Part shown: piece after piece, positions 1-12,233 of the stretch
Numbering within the stretch: the first letter of the stretch is position 1
How the letters are laid out: every line of letters starts with the position of its first letter
From: Tamarix chinensis
Taxonomy: Eukaryota > Streptophyta > Magnoliopsida > Caryophyllales > Tamaricaceae
Length of the DNA: 64,000 bases
Assembly: GCA_030549775.1 (NCBI GenBank)
Contig: CM060173.1
Coordinates: 32,544,110-32,608,109, forward strand
Direction of reading: 5' to 3'
Notes under the pieces: model-generated
What the model was told of the DNA's origin: nothing
Database searches by the model: none
What the model saw: the letters and a program-made list of their open reading frames with translations, nothing else
Translations under genes and position numbers: made by a program

Positions 1-632
1 CATATATAATCATAGAAGCAAATAACACCAATAATCCTAAACATCAAATATTATCCTTAACAACTAGGAAATCGGGCTCTAAGCACACAAATCCTAGAAT
101 TCCTCTTCCAAAGCTACTGGAATACCACCTACAAAAAATAATAAAATTCATGGTCAGGCTCAAAGAGTTAAATAAAAAGAGAAATCAAGGTAAAGAGGGT
201 AAAAATAAAAAATAATCATAATGAAATGGGAGCTAAAGATGTGTGGATGTGTAGAGGAGTGTGTGGTGGAGCTATGGTAACATTTTGGTGGTGTTTGGAC
301 AATGTTTGGGGGTGAAAATAGGGGTGTACGGCCAAAAATAGGAATTTGCACGACTATGTAGTAGGCGGTGTAGCCTTGGTCGAGAGAAAAAATAACACAC
401 AGCCAGGTGGTGCAAAAGTTGCACGATTGTGCTGCAGTGGTGCACACTAGGTTGAGGGAAAAGATCATGCATGGCTAAGTGATGCAAAGGTTGCACGGCT
501 GTACAATAGGAGATTTTATGTGTTGCAAGATCGTGTTGAGGCCGTGCACAAGCCCTACACTTTGCAAAAGTATGACAAATGAGGGAAAGAAGAAGGGAAA
601 AAAGGCAGTGGTCGGTAATGATGGACGACGAC

Positions 633-1379
633 TATAATACCCTGAGTTAATACGACCAGACAAGGGCTACCTTGGAGCAATTTTGGATTGATTGGCCGGC
701 CCCACAGATCAACATGATTCATTTCGATGCACTTTGTCCTCACTCACACACTTCCCAAGAAATTTTTTAAAAAATTTCTAGGAGGGTCACCTATTCTAAA
801 ACTGTTTTACGGCCAACATATTTAACTATGGAGTTCTTAGGATGTAATCATCAAAAGGATGGTATACCATGTTGATATAAGTAGCTAGATAAATCCTTAT
901 AATACTATTCTTAATTTGGGGTATTAAATTCACCTCCACTCAAAGAATGCAACATACTTGTTGTGCCTCAACCACTAACTATCTCAATACAGTTTATCCT
1001 AAGTATCGTCCCTCTAGGTGGCTAATTGGCTCATCCAAGTTAAAATCACGGTCGCGGTTTCACTCTGATATCATTTGTAACACTCCGAATTGATACAATC
1101 ATGCTGGGGCTACCTTGGAGCACTTTTGGATTGATCGGCCAACCCCATAGATCAACACGAGTCTTTTTAGAGTGCTTTGTCCTCACTCACGCACTTCCCG
1201 ATAAATTTTTTGAAAAATTTTGAAACTTTCCTGGAGGGTCACCTATCCTAAAATTGCTCCATGGCCAGTACGCTTAAATGTGGAGTTCTTAGAATAGAAT
1301 CACCAAAAAGAGGTATACCATACTAATATAAGCACCTAGATAAATCCTTATAACACTCCACTCAATTTGGGGTATTACA
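633..1379 (-). mobile_element. Cassandra TRIM retrotransposon, complete
   Basis: Two LTR-like repeats, 633-928 and 1076-1379, flank a 147-bp non-coding middle. The element lies on the minus strand: there each LTR runs from tgtaatacccc (degenerate in one copy) to about ttaca, and the primer-binding-like stretch tgatatcagag (about 1063-1073, minus) resembles the initiator tRNA-Met site TGGTATCAGAG. Perfect 5-bp target duplications acgac lie at 628-632 and 1380-1384. Each LTR holds a 5S rRNA-like block (775-837 and 1226-1289), the family hallmark, thought to supply a Pol III promoter. There is no coding capacity, as expected for a TRIM. The two LTRs differ at many positions, so the copy is old. 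Confidence 0.9.
1226..1289 (-). promoter_or_regulatory. 5S rRNA-like Pol III promoter block in Cassandra LTR
   Basis: Read on the minus strand, this block carries a gaactcc motif, then atttaagcgtac (5S box A region, consensus near AGTTAAGCGTGC), then ggataggtgacc (box C region, consensus GGATGGGTGACC) and ctccaggaaag. Order and spacing follow a 5S rRNA gene. A weaker copy lies at 775-837 in the partner LTR. It is not a functional 5S gene: the 5' third and 3' end of 5S rRNA are missing. That the block promotes transcription is known for the family and inferred here. Confidence 0.8.
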
Positions 1380-2285
1380 ACGACGGTGTTGGGGAAGGTT
1401 GGGGTGATCTTGGTGGTCAACCACCGCTAATGGGTGGTGAGTGGCGGTCAAGGTGGTTCAAGGTGGTGGATTGTTGGTGCGCAAGCCAAAAATAGGGAAA
1501 GAAGGAGGATGAAGAAGAAGAAAATAAAGAAGGAGGAAAGGTGAATGAAAAGGGAGTGCTTGGGTAGAGTTTTAGACACAAAATGGTAGAATTGAGGCAA
1601 ACCAAAGAGAAGGGAAGAATAGTGTGTAGTATGTATATATATATATATATACAAACACACGTGTGCATGTGTGGTGTGAATTGGGAAGAAGAAAAATAAC
1701 AAGGGGTATGCAATGGTGGTGGTGTAGCTGCATGATGATGATGATGATGGTGATGGATATAGAGGATGGTTAGGAGTAGGGTAGTAGCTGCAGGATGAGG
1801 GTGGTGATGGTTGTATGCAAGTGTTGCATGAGAAGTAAAATAGCAGGGGAAATGGAGTGTGCAGGGTGTGAAGGTCTATAAAGATAGAAGAAAGAGAGAG
1901 GTGATGGATGATGGGTGAGGGTGTAGAAAGGTGATGGGTGATGGTACAAGTTGCAAGTGCAAGTTGCAACAAATTCAAATATGTGCAGCTTAAGGTTAAC
2001 GGAAGGAGGACAAGAAAGAAAGAAAAGAAAAGGATAAAGAAAAGGAAAAAAGAGAAGGGTCGGGGGATTAGTTTAGGGTGATTTTACATTAGCCATAAGT
2101 AATTTTAGTGGGTTTTGATTTTGGTTTATGAATTACGGTTTATCTGAGTTAAGGTTTTGGATTCAATTATAGTTTTGGGATTAAGGGATTGAGTTCGGAC
2201 TAAAAATAAGATTTCTTAATATTAGAATCAATTTATGGCGTTAATGATGCGATATTAGGCTAACCAAATATTTTTTTGTATTACA

Positions 2286-4892
2286 CTCAATTTCACCAAC
2301 ATAGTTACACTCATTTCATAAGAAAATAAAATGTGCTTCTATCATCTTAATGTGTATCATAAGTCATATGTAATTTTGAAGAAAATCATTGTAAGTTCTA
2401 GCTTCATAAGATATGGTCGGATATCACACGCAAGAAAAATATTGAGGCTGCTTTTTGATGAATCAATCTTTTAGGCTCAATATCTCACAAGATTCAAAAC
2501 ATGCCAATTCTAATCCTTTAAATCATAGAACAAGACACCACATTAGTTTCACTAAAATGAACCACAAAAAAGTCTCAATGCATATATGACCCTTAATTTC
2601 ACCAACATAGTAACAGTTATCTCATAAGAATGCAACCAAAACCTTTAAACTCAAAAATCAAAATCATTTTCAAGAAAACATTAAGGTGTCTCCACAAGTC
2701 AAGTCAATTTATTGCAGTCTCATGTTTAAAAGTCTTTTATTATCATCAATAAAAGATCATTTCTCACTTTTATTCCTCTTTTTTGTAAATTTCAAATTTT
2801 TCAAATTTTTTATGCATAATTATAAACATAATGTAAGAAATCAAGAAAAGAAAAAATTATCCCTATAATATCTCTCCCATGCTTATAATTCACATTGTTC
2901 CCAATGTGCTGACAAAATAAAAGGGAATAGAGGAACTTACAGACCATGTTTACTTGGTGGGTGGTGGTGCCGCAGCGACAGAACTTCCTGCGCTAGTTCT
3001 GGATTGGTTTGGAGCCATGAATAATCTGCAAGTGTGGTTGGGAAGTCAAAAGCCTCAATTTTTTTCAAATGGAGATTAAAACCTAGGTATGGGTTTTCTT
3101 TAATTAGTTCTTAAATCTTAAAATCTCCCAACACTTTTTTCTTCATTTTTCTCCTTCCTTTTGTTGTTATTCTTTGGAACCCACATTATCTTATTTGAGA
3201 TTTCATCACCTAGACCAATATAAACACAAAAATAACTATGAGTTAGTATGAGATATGAAAATCAAAAGTGAAAGAAAAAAAATTCTAGCTAAATGAAAAC
3301 ATAAACTTGGGTTGCCTCCCAATATGCACTTGTTTAAAGTCATTAGCTTGGCTCCAACCTCACTAGGTAATGGCCATTAGAGGGATAACGGTCTTAAGCT
3401 TTGGAACACCACAATCATCATAAAATAACAACCATTGGTTAATCACCTGAACGAGCTTCAAACAAGAAAGTAAAAGATACATAATATATCCCACATAATA
3501 TTATTGCATACAAACATGCCTATTATTTTGATCTTTATATGTCTCTTTATACACCTTAAATTTTTGTAGGCATGCAACCTCAACTCTTCAAGTTCATAAA
3601 AATTGTATAGCCTATGAATAGTTGGTGTAATATAAATTCTCTTAGAAATTTATCCATTGTATTACCACTTAGATTAACACTCATAATCATAAATATATAG
3701 CATTAGGGCTGTGAAATACATACCTAAGGATTGAAACGGAAGTCTCAAGTTATACCTGGTAAAACTTTTATTCCTCAAAAATAAGGGTCTCAAAATTATA
3801 CTCCAACTTCTTTCCTTTTGGAGTTTAAGATGAGAACATTCTTGATCCATATGGGTTAATAAAATAATGTGTTAGAGGCTCTTCCTTCATTGAGTAAGCT
3901 ACCTCATCATTCCTACAACATGGATTATCAAGAGAAGGATATTTACTAGAACTAGGTAAATCAAATTCAACCCTCAAGAAGTGATCATCCAACTTTTGTT
4001 GTTGTAAATGTTGAGGAAATATAATGTGGGGTTGATATGGTTTTACCTAAATATTAGAAATATCACTAGGTGTGGGCTCCATACTTACCTCCTCATGAGG
4101 TTGGGTTGCTAGATTGGGTTGTTCATCACTTGCTATCTCCTTGTTATCCTACTCCAAGATATTAAATGGTAAGTCTAGAATTTCCTTGCCACTATGCATA
4201 GTTATTGCCATTGATCCCTTAGATTTTTCTCCATATCACTAGGAAATGTCTCTTAAGCTCTCTCAGGTAATACATAGGTTAACTGTCCCATTTGAACTTC
4301 CAAATTCCTTATAAATGCCTCCTAATTCTTCATCCATGCCTCATGATTTTGAATACTTACCTCATTTGCATTGATGACCTTGATTGAAAATTCCTCCAAG
4401 CTAGGCTTTATCTCATAAGGTGGAGCTAGAACTTGGAAACTCATCAAGGGGGTCACTTGATACTGATTTAGAACAAGATTGTGATCCCACTATGAAAAGT
4501 TAGGATGATCTCACCATCTCGAGTTTTAGGTATCCAAGTACGGATTAGTTTGCCTACCAAAAATATTCACAAAGTTAGTTTGTTCATATGATTGGAAAAA
4601 ATAATTACCTACTTAATAGTATATACTATAATGCAATCCTCTTCATAAAAAAACAACTTATATTCTAGATCTACACTTTAGGAATGCTAAAATTATTAAT
4701 ATTTTGACAAAACATAATCTATTTGAGAGTAAGGTGAAGTCATGGTTATTGGCTTCCAATTCCTTTATTAAGAGCACCTACAAACCACTAGAAGAAAAAT
4801 TAGATGAATAAAAAAAATTTCTAAAGCAAGGAAGATCTTTCAGATCCCAAGGTCACTCATTGCCTAGTCCCTAGCAACGACGCTAAAAGCTC
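2286..4892 (-). mobile_element. Athila/Tat-clade Ty3/gypsy internal region, decayed
   Basis: Read on the minus strand, this is the start of the internal domain of an OTA-clade (Athila/Tat) element. A gag C-terminal remnant lies at about 4190-4400: the minus translation contains IRNLEVQMGQL and LPSDMEKN, close to the family's NLEVQxGQL...LPSxTExNPK region, interrupted by stops. The plus-strand phrase gggttgcctccca at 3309-3321 is a phrase I recall from non-coding parts of these elements. The primer site is at 4868-4885. The rest (2286-4190) is AT-rich with no frame over 60 codons, and a ttcaccaacatagt phrase appears at both 2291 and 2600. No protease, RT or integrase remains. Confidence 0.6.
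4868..4885 (-). other. tRNA-Asp-type primer binding site
   Basis: On the minus strand this reads tagcgtcgttgctaggga. It matches 14 of 18 positions of the complement of the plant tRNA-Asp 3' end (TGGCGCCGTTGCCGGGGA), and all four mismatches are transitions. tRNA-Asp priming is typical of Athila/Tat elements. It fixes the orientation: LTR to the right (minus-strand upstream), internal region to the left. Confidence 0.65.
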
Positions 4893-6380
4893 GATGAATT
4901 CTAACCGCAAGTGCATGATGTTGATGTAGCATGTAAGGTTGATCCCACTGGGACTAGTAAGTAAGTAATGGGATGGTGAAAATATCACCTATGTTTAGGC
5001 TAATGATAAAGGATAAATGATGTCTAATTATTAATGAAAAGAAAAATATGTAAACAAAACCCAACGATAATATAATAAGTGAAATCCATTAAAAGAAAAG
5101 GTTAAGTTTCCGATCAATCCCCTTAACCCCAATGTGATCAAATATTAACCCCAAATCCTAGATCAAAATACATTACCATGAATGCCAACCAAAGTATGCA
5201 GCGTAATGCTCTCTCGAGCCACTACACCTTATTGTCTATTAAGATTCATCTATCTCTAGTATGAATGTAAAAACAAGCAACGCATTATTATCTATCATAT
5301 TCCCTTTTTTAGTTGTAGAGGCCAATCAATGTCTCTCAACTTTGTGGTTTGATGTCTAGTCATATTAATGGATCACACTCCAACTCATCTCTTGAATCTT
5401 TCCAGGTTTCTCTAAATAATAATAGAAAAGTGATCAATTTCTCTATTATACCAATTAAAGCATTAACACAACACGTATGACAATGAATTAGATTGGGTAG
5501 GGTTTAGATTCTTAATACATTTAGATTATGGGATTTTCCTTCACCTTAGCACAAATAAATTAGCCAATCATGGCTTTCATTAAGCACAACATCTTAAACA
5601 AAGAGAATTGCATCAATTGGAAAGAAATAAAATCCAAAATATAAAGTATAATACCCTCTTTATTCAATATGAGAAAATCACAGTTCAACCCATCCAATTA
5701 GGAAAAAGAAGTAAAGACCAAGAGATGGGAGATTTTGGATGAATTAAGGGTGGGATTGGATTGGTTGATGCAAAGTAAAGAACCATAGATCTCTCTTTAG
5801 TGCTCCTAAAATTGTCGTATTTTCATCATATTGGTTCTCTTCTCTCAAGATGGTTGAGAAAGATCTCTTATGTATCCTCTCACACTAACTATCTATCAAA
5901 AGTGTGCTTAAATAACCAAATAATAGGCCCAGCCATAGATCAACATGGGCCTAGTCATTCTCGAATTAAGTGGCTCTTTACAGCTTCATCAATTTTTAGT
6001 ATTCATCCATAACTTCTTCTTTAGACCTTTGTTTGGGCTAATTTTTGATGCGTTGGAAATCTAAAAAGAATATATAAAATTTTTATTGCTATTATATTTC
6101 AAAATTAGGATTAAATTAGGGTCAAATATGTCAATCTTTCCACCCTTTCACACTTTGAGTACTCATCCTTGCTTTCATTTATTCCAATTGTTGTGTTTTA
6201 GCTCCTTTTGATCCCAATCTCTCCACATACCTATGAAATAGTATAAAAAAAGTGGTAAAAAATAATAATTGGATTCAAGTATGCAAAATTCATCAAATAA
6301 TTACATTAAATATTTTCATTGAAGCTCTAATTAACCAACATAAATCATACCCATTAACTTCTGAGTTGCGTTGATCTAAA
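4893..6380 (-). mobile_element. LTR of the Athila/Tat-clade element (approximate bounds)
   Basis: The boundary beside the primer site is clear within a few bases. The sequence gcaagtgcatgatg just inside, followed by a ...gatcccactgggact phrase, is the LTR end I know from this clade. The outer end is not visible: sequence becomes recognisable Tekay integrase at about 6381, so this LTR is either complete near there or truncated by the junction. It is AT-rich and non-coding; the small frame at 5800-6012 has no recognisable similarity. Confidence 0.5.
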
Positions 6381-7818
6381 GTGCCAAATTTTAGAGGAAG
6401 GTCACTATAATCCATATTATGTCCACCCGGGAGGGTATAAGTTATATAAGGACCTCAAGAGGATCTATTGGTGGCATCACATGAAGAGAGAGGTTGAAGA
6501 ATTTGTGTCAAGATGTATGACTTTTTAGAAGGTCAAGATCGAGCACTAGAGACCTATGGGGTTAGTCCAGCCCTTAGACATTCTGAGGTGGAAGTGGGAC
6601 TCCATCTCAATGAAAAATGTGAGTGGGATACCGAGGACTCATACTAGGTGTGACAAGGTCTGGATGGTTGTCAATAGGTTGACTAAATCAGTAGTGTTTA
6701 TGCCAATGAAGTTGACTTGGAGTATGGATCAGCTAACCGATGCTTATATAAGGTTTGTGGTGAGAAAGTACAATAAACCTACTGACATAGTCTCCAATCA
6801 AGACTTGAGATTCCTTTTTCACTTATGTGGTAAGTTGTAAGAAGCTATGGGCACAAGATTGAGGATGAGTATTGCCTTCCACACAACTATGGATGGGTGT
6901 ACTAAGAAGACGATTCAAGCACTCGAGGATATGCTACGGGCTTGTGTGTTGGACTTCTAAGGTAGTTGAGAGGAGTGTCTACACTTGGTTAGGTTCTCTT
7001 ACAACAAAGGTTATCATGATAGCATAAGGATGACACCTTTTGAGGCACTATATGGACGTAAGTGACAAACACCCTTATGTTAAAAAGACATTAGTGAGAC
7101 GGTTGTACTTGGACCAGAGACAATTGAGGAGACGACTTAGTAGGTTCAGCTGATCTAAGACGGGATGAGAGCAGCTCAGAGTCACCAAAAGAGCTACACA
7201 GATCAAAAGCATAGTAGTGATAGACTTGAGCTATGGGATAGAGTTTTGTTGAGGATTTCATTCACCAAAGGGGTGTAGAGATTTGGTAGGAAGGATAAGT
7301 TAAGCCCAAGGTACATTGGTCCTTATGAGATTCTTGATAGGGTTAGTAAGGTTACATATAACCTAGCACTTCCACTAGAGATGGCCTAAGTAAATAAATT
7401 CTTTCACATCTCCTAGTTGAGGAAGTTCATTGCATATGCATCCCACGTGATCATATCATATGAGATTGAGCTTGACAATTCTTATTCCTATGAGGAAAGG
7501 CCATTGCAGATTCTCGAAACCAAAATTTGATAGACCTAGATGAGCTCATTCTCAATTGCAAAGATTATTTAGAGTTGTCATGGAGTAAAGGAGGAAACCT
7601 AGGAGACCAAGAAGGATATATGTGAGTTACATCCTGAGCATTTCAGCACAAATGTGTAGGTTCGAGGTTCTCTCTCTTTTAAGGGGGTAGTCCCCAGTAG
7701 TATAGTAGAAACCTTAGTAGAGTTAATCGGTGAGATCACTTTCCTTACATCCTTGTTCTCTTCTTCCTCAACCTTGACTATGACTTTTGGAACAGACTCT
7801 CTTTTAAGGGGATAGTAA
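6381..7818 (+). pseudogene. Tekay/Del chromovirus integrase and chromodomain remnant
   Basis: Plus-strand translation in shifting frames gives the tail of a Tekay/Del polyprotein. In order: an H2C2 zinc-finger region (VHPGGYK..., IYWWHHMKREVEEFVSRC, 6410-6520), the integrase core (VWMVVNRLTKS near 6660, DIVSNQDLRF near 6785), the region after the active site (MTPFEALYGRK near 7030), the GPYEIL segment near 7320, and a chromodomain-like SYEERPLQILE at 7480-7525. Reverse transcriptase, RNase H, protease and gag are absent, so the element is truncated on the left. Stops include TAG at 6526 and 6547, several more between 6955 and 7400, and a change of the second zinc-finger Cys to Phe. A purine tract at 7800-7812 precedes the LTR. 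Confidence 0.85.
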
Positions 7819-8279
7819 TGTAATACCGTAACATTTAGCTAAACCTAATTCTAAGCAATTAATATCATAATATAATTCTAATCTTAATAAATTAGTATTT
7901 CTATTTTACCCTAACTCCCTAATCCTAAATATTTACCCAACCATATAAACTTTATTTCAAGTTAATAATAATTTTATCAACTTAAACCTAAAATTGAATG
8001 GTCGATAATTAATTTATTCTATTACTTTAACCTAAATCTAAATCTAAAATCCCATCTAGTTTCTCTTTTTTTTCCCCACCTGGCACTCAAAATCATTTCT
8101 CACCCCTATTCCCTTTCTTTTTACCTGTAAATCTATTATGTCCAAACTTTACCTCAGCTAAGCCCCATCAAATCTCATGTTAACCCCCCACTCCCCCTAT
8201 GCCTTGTGTGTGCTTTCTTGTCATGGCCTTACTGATTGTCTACTTCCTCTTTTCTGATATCACCCTCTCCCCCTCAAGC

Positions 8280-8322
<43 letters not shown>

Positions 8323-11009
8323 ACAAATTAAATTTAAAGAACCTCCCTCCTTCTCCATCTATTATTTTTGTCGAAACAGCACTGCCAATGCAACAACTTA
8401 TTCTTTCTTCTCCTCCTCCTTGTTTTTGCCAAACAGCCCCCCCAAAACCACCATTGTTAGCCCCAATAAAGCTCCTCCATCACCTGTGATGGCCTACATT
8501 GAAACACCACCCTCACCACTAGTTAATTTCATCGAACCTCCCCCACAACCAATAACAAAAAGATTTGGTCCTCACCCCTCCTTTCAGACATTATCACCAC
8601 AACCTCTTTTTCAATTTCTTCCCTTGGCTGCAAAAACATCTACCATAGCTATACCCACCTTTCGGCTAAAGGAATCGCACTACACCATCAACCTTCAAAA
8701 ACCTCCATGAAAACCCTCCACTTCCTCTCTTTTCCATTAACCGAAACTATCCCCTACCTACACCAAACCTAGGCATTCCCTACCGCCATTTGGCCAAACT
8801 CACCACAACTTTTCCCCCTTTCTTTGACCTCCCCTCCTAGTGCACACACCCTAGAAATGGCACAACCACTCATTGCTCCACCCTTCTTCACAACACAACC
8901 AACCATTCCTCCCCTTTTGTTACACATGGTTTCTCAAAACACTCACCTTAATTGGTTTGGTTTTCCTCTGTTCTTTCACCTTTCCATTTCCTAAACATTT
9001 CCTTAATTAGTTCATTTCATCCTAATAGTGATTTATTGTGGATTTGTAGGTGATTTTCCAGAGGTTTCGAAAAATGCAGGATAAGATAAGCATGCTTAGA
9101 GACCAGAGTCTTTCTTGTAAGGATACTTGTCATAGCTTAAGATTTTTGCTACTAAGTGTTACATTTGATTTTGTGTGATACCATGTTATTGATATTATGT
9201 GATTAAATGTATGATTTGTAATGATATGATATGATATTTGATGTTGTATGGTAGAAAAATATGTAAATGGAGATTATGCGATATCGTTATTCTATATGGA
9301 AAACTTTCAGTGTGATATATGTTTTAATAAGGTATGATTTGTGGGTAAATGGGTATTATAAGATATATGGTAATAATGGAGGATTTGGAAGTAATGTTAC
9401 CATAACATATAATATCTGCATAAAATAAGGGACTTTGTTATCAGCAAGGGCATTTTGTTCAAAAAGGATTTAATACGGGAATCATGATATTTTAATTTTT
9501 TATATTATTTAAAATATTCTAAGAAGTTTATGAGAAGTGGTTATAATAGTCCATTCAAGACTAAGTTTAATAAAGGATGAAAATGGCCTAATTTGAGAAT
9601 CATAATCCTAAAATGAGAAGGCTATTATCACATATGTGAAATGATATATTTAAACAAAAAAATCCAAATATGTTGATAATATTAGTGTTTTGGAAAAGTA
9701 TATTGAAGATGATAATCGTATGGGCTATACAAGACTAGTTATGACATACTTGGGAAATTAGGGCCTATAAGCCTCAAGAATAATAACTCTTGAGATAAGG
9801 TTATTATCGCAAATGTAAGAACTTAGAGTTAGGCCTTGAAATTTGATTATACTGATAATAATAATATTTGGGGATGAGGTACTAATTTATGTGGATTAAA
9901 GAGTAACATAAGATGAATTATGATTAAAATATGAAATTAGGGTTTCTAGGGAAAATAAGGGTCTTAACCCTAGGGAACGACCTTAGGATCTTTGTGATGT
10001 GCTTTACCTACTTTAAATATGTTCCGTAATTTTCAAATCAAAATAACAAATTGATAATTTAAACTAAAAGATCTTGTGATTCGGGCTGAGGTGTTTTATG
10101 GGGTCATTTCACCAAATGATAATAGTGGCTCAAGAGCATTTTTCCTAAGAGGTGCATCAGTCTATTCCACCGGATTAAAAATAGTGGGCCCTAAAATCAA
10201 TGTGAAATATAATATTATTTGATATAAATAACCTAATGGATAAGATATTAATGACTTAAAGCATAAGAGTAAATGAGTTAGGACCGAGGTGTTGGGTCCA
10301 TTCCACCGAATGATAATAGTGACTCAGTTATGTCATCCTTAAGAAGTACTTTAGACAATTCCACCGGTTTAATAATAGTGGGGTCCCTAAACTCAATATA
10401 AATAAAAGAATAAAATATGTTATAACTATTAAAGAGGCCTATATCAATATCTACCTTATGATATTTTATGTGTTTCACATGTGCACTTATTCTATACAGT
10501 GAATGTATGTATTTAACTATATCCCTAACTCAACAATATTGTCACCTTACTCAGTATATAGTGTACCGACCATAACTTTCATGGGTGTTGTTCATTCCGA
10601 TGTGCAAACAACTCTAATGTTTTTTTGTAGGTTATTGAGGACCAACTGGATGATTTTGCTACATATGATGCGTTGTATAGGGTAGAGTGATTTTCTATAC
10701 TAGAGGTTGGGAAAAGAGTCATGTTATCCAGATGATGGTTTACCAAGATACCTTTTCGGACTCTTAGTCATGCTTGTATTTTGTTATTATACCCGGAGTT
10801 ATTCTCTAAAACTCATATTTATGTATATAAAGCTACTCTTATTTTATATTTATCTTAGTTCACATTTTAATGGTTTTAGCCTTATGATTGATGTGAGGAT
10901 GGTATGGTAAGCCAGACTTACATCGATTACGATGATAACACCTGGTATTTTGGTTATAAGCTTCTACTATAAAATAAAATTTTTCTGTAGTAAAATTTGG
11001 GATGTTACA
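7819..11009 (+). mobile_element. Tekay/Del 3' LTR (3.2 kb)
   Basis: It starts tgtaatacc right after the polypurine tract and ends gggatgttaca. At 3191 bp it fits the long LTRs of Tekay/Del elements. It contains an AT run (8283-8311), a pyrimidine-rich stretch (8340-8960), and two copies (about 10105-10180 and 10295-10385) of a ccaccg...ataatagtgg cassette. The phrase tactcagtatatagtgtaccgacc near 10550 recurs in modified form in other LTRs of the window. Frames at 8199-8710 and 10503-11391 are shadows in non-coding LTR. This copy is the reference I used to recognise the other LTR fragments. Confidence 0.85.
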
Positions 11010-11651
11010 GTAACTATCAAGGAGGAGAATGACTATGTGTTGGATTGGCTAGATAAAGAAAAAAAAACAAAGGTGAATGAGGGATGTTAAGGGGTAGGTT
11101 GCATACATATGGAAAAAATGTGAAGAGTTGGGGTGTGGTACGCTTAGGGTGATTGTGGTAGAGAGGATGACGTTATATCAAGGCATGAGGCAAGGCACAT
11201 GGTTTATTTGGATAGAGGGTAGACTAGGGTGGTACCAGTGCACAAGAAAATCACATGTTGAAGCAAAACACGTTTACAAAGGGGAAAAAAGAAACCAATT
11301 GGCAAATTTACAATTGGTTGGGGTAGCTTGCGAGGTTGAGTATAGCTGGGGTTTTCAAGTTACACAAACTAAACTAGGGACAAAAGGGTAATCCTATGGT
11401 AAGGTTGGGGTTTCAAGATTAAGGAAAACAATTAAGGGCTAAGCTTGGTTTAAGTTAAAACTAGTGTAAATAGATTAAGCATCCAAGATTCTAGTAATTT
11501 TAATCTAATTTAATTTATAATTTATTTTATCATAATAATACACATAATACCAATACATTTAACCCTATAATAATTTCTATAATTAATTATATATAAATAC
11601 CATTTCATAATTAAGGTTTCTAATTAGGATTTCTACTAATATGGTATTACA
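11010..11651 (-). mobile_element. Truncated minus-strand Tekay-like LTR end
   Basis: This runs directly from the end of the preceding LTR and finishes with ggtattaca at 11643-11651, which on the minus strand is an LTR start (tgtaatacc). Beyond it the plus sequence ttaatacccctttaaaaag is, on the minus strand, a polypurine tract. The purine-rich character of 11040-11400 matches the same part of other LTRs here. The frame at 11128-11391 is not convincing as a gene. No target duplication can be assigned. Confidence 0.6.
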
Positions 11652-12233
11652 TTAATACCCCTTTAAAAAGTGACTTCACCCCCAAAGTCAACCAAAATAA
11701 AACTAATTTGTTAGATCCTCTGGTGGCTCACAAACAATGGTTCAACAAGCTAGCTAGGGGTCACTACCCTCTTATAATAACTAAACCCTAATCAAATCAC
11801 ATCACTAAAAATATAAATGTCCAGAGAGCATGAATGAAATACACGATTCAAAAAGGAAGCACTAACAATTTTAATCTAATCTACTTTATAGTTTATTTTT
11901 CATAATAATACACATAATAACAATACATTCAACCCTACACTAATTTCTATAATTAATTACATATAAATATCATTTCATAATTAAGGATTCTGACTAGGAT
12001 TTCTACTAACATGGTATTACATTAATATCCCCTTAAAAAGTGACTTTGTCCCCAAAGTCAACCAAAATAAAACTAACTCGTTAGAACCTTTGGTGGCTCA
12101 CAAACAATGGTTCAACAAGCTAGGGGTCACTACCTTCTTACAAGAACCAAACCCTAATCAATTCACAACACTAAAAAATATAAACATCCAGGGAGCATGA
12201 ACAAAATACATAAGTCAAAAAGGAAGCACTAAC
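11487..12233. repeat. Tandem duplication (two units, about 365-385 bp) across an LTR/polypurine junction
   Basis: Two adjacent units, about 11487-11869 and 11870-12233, share the same order: ttttaatctaat..., taatacacataata, the LTR end ggtattaca (at 11651 and 12021), the polypurine tract, ggtggctcacaaacaatgg, and aaaaaggaagcactaaca. They differ by scattered substitutions and small indels, so the duplication is not recent. The LTR start and its primer tract are thus duplicated together. Confidence 0.8.

Larger units (their letters stand above)
1..2285 (-). mobile_element. Tekay-like LTR fragment (minus), split by a Cassandra element
   Basis: The stretch around 60-140 (ctctaagcacacaaatcc, then cctcttcc) resembles 37530-37590 and the reverse complement of about 9040-9130 inside the well-bounded LTR at 7819-11009, so I read this as the distal part of a minus-strand Tekay-type LTR. 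It continues after the Cassandra insertion (1385 on) through a purine-rich, simple-sequence stretch (1480-2060, with an ATG/GAT microsatellite near 1733-1760 and an AT run near 1633-1650). It ends at tattaca at 2285, the minus-strand LTR start. Long minus-strand open frames at 1417-1978 are low-complexity Ser/Thr/Pro translations and are not genes. The left end lies outside the window. No polypurine tract is visible to the right of 2285, so that junction may be a truncation. Confidence 0.6.

Noticed and set aside
1226..1289. Genuine 5S rRNA gene
   Set aside because: Only the box A to box C part is present, it is duplicated at LTR positions, and the ends of 5S rRNA are missing; Cassandra explains it.
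1448..1978. 176-codon minus-strand open frame
   Set aside because: Simple-sequence translation (Ser/Thr/His/Pro) of the purine-rich part of an LTR, overlapping another open frame; no domain.
8199..8710. Two overlapping proline/serine-rich plus-strand frames
   Set aside because: They lie in the pyrimidine-rich part of the Tekay LTR next to an AT microsatellite; low complexity with no homology motif.
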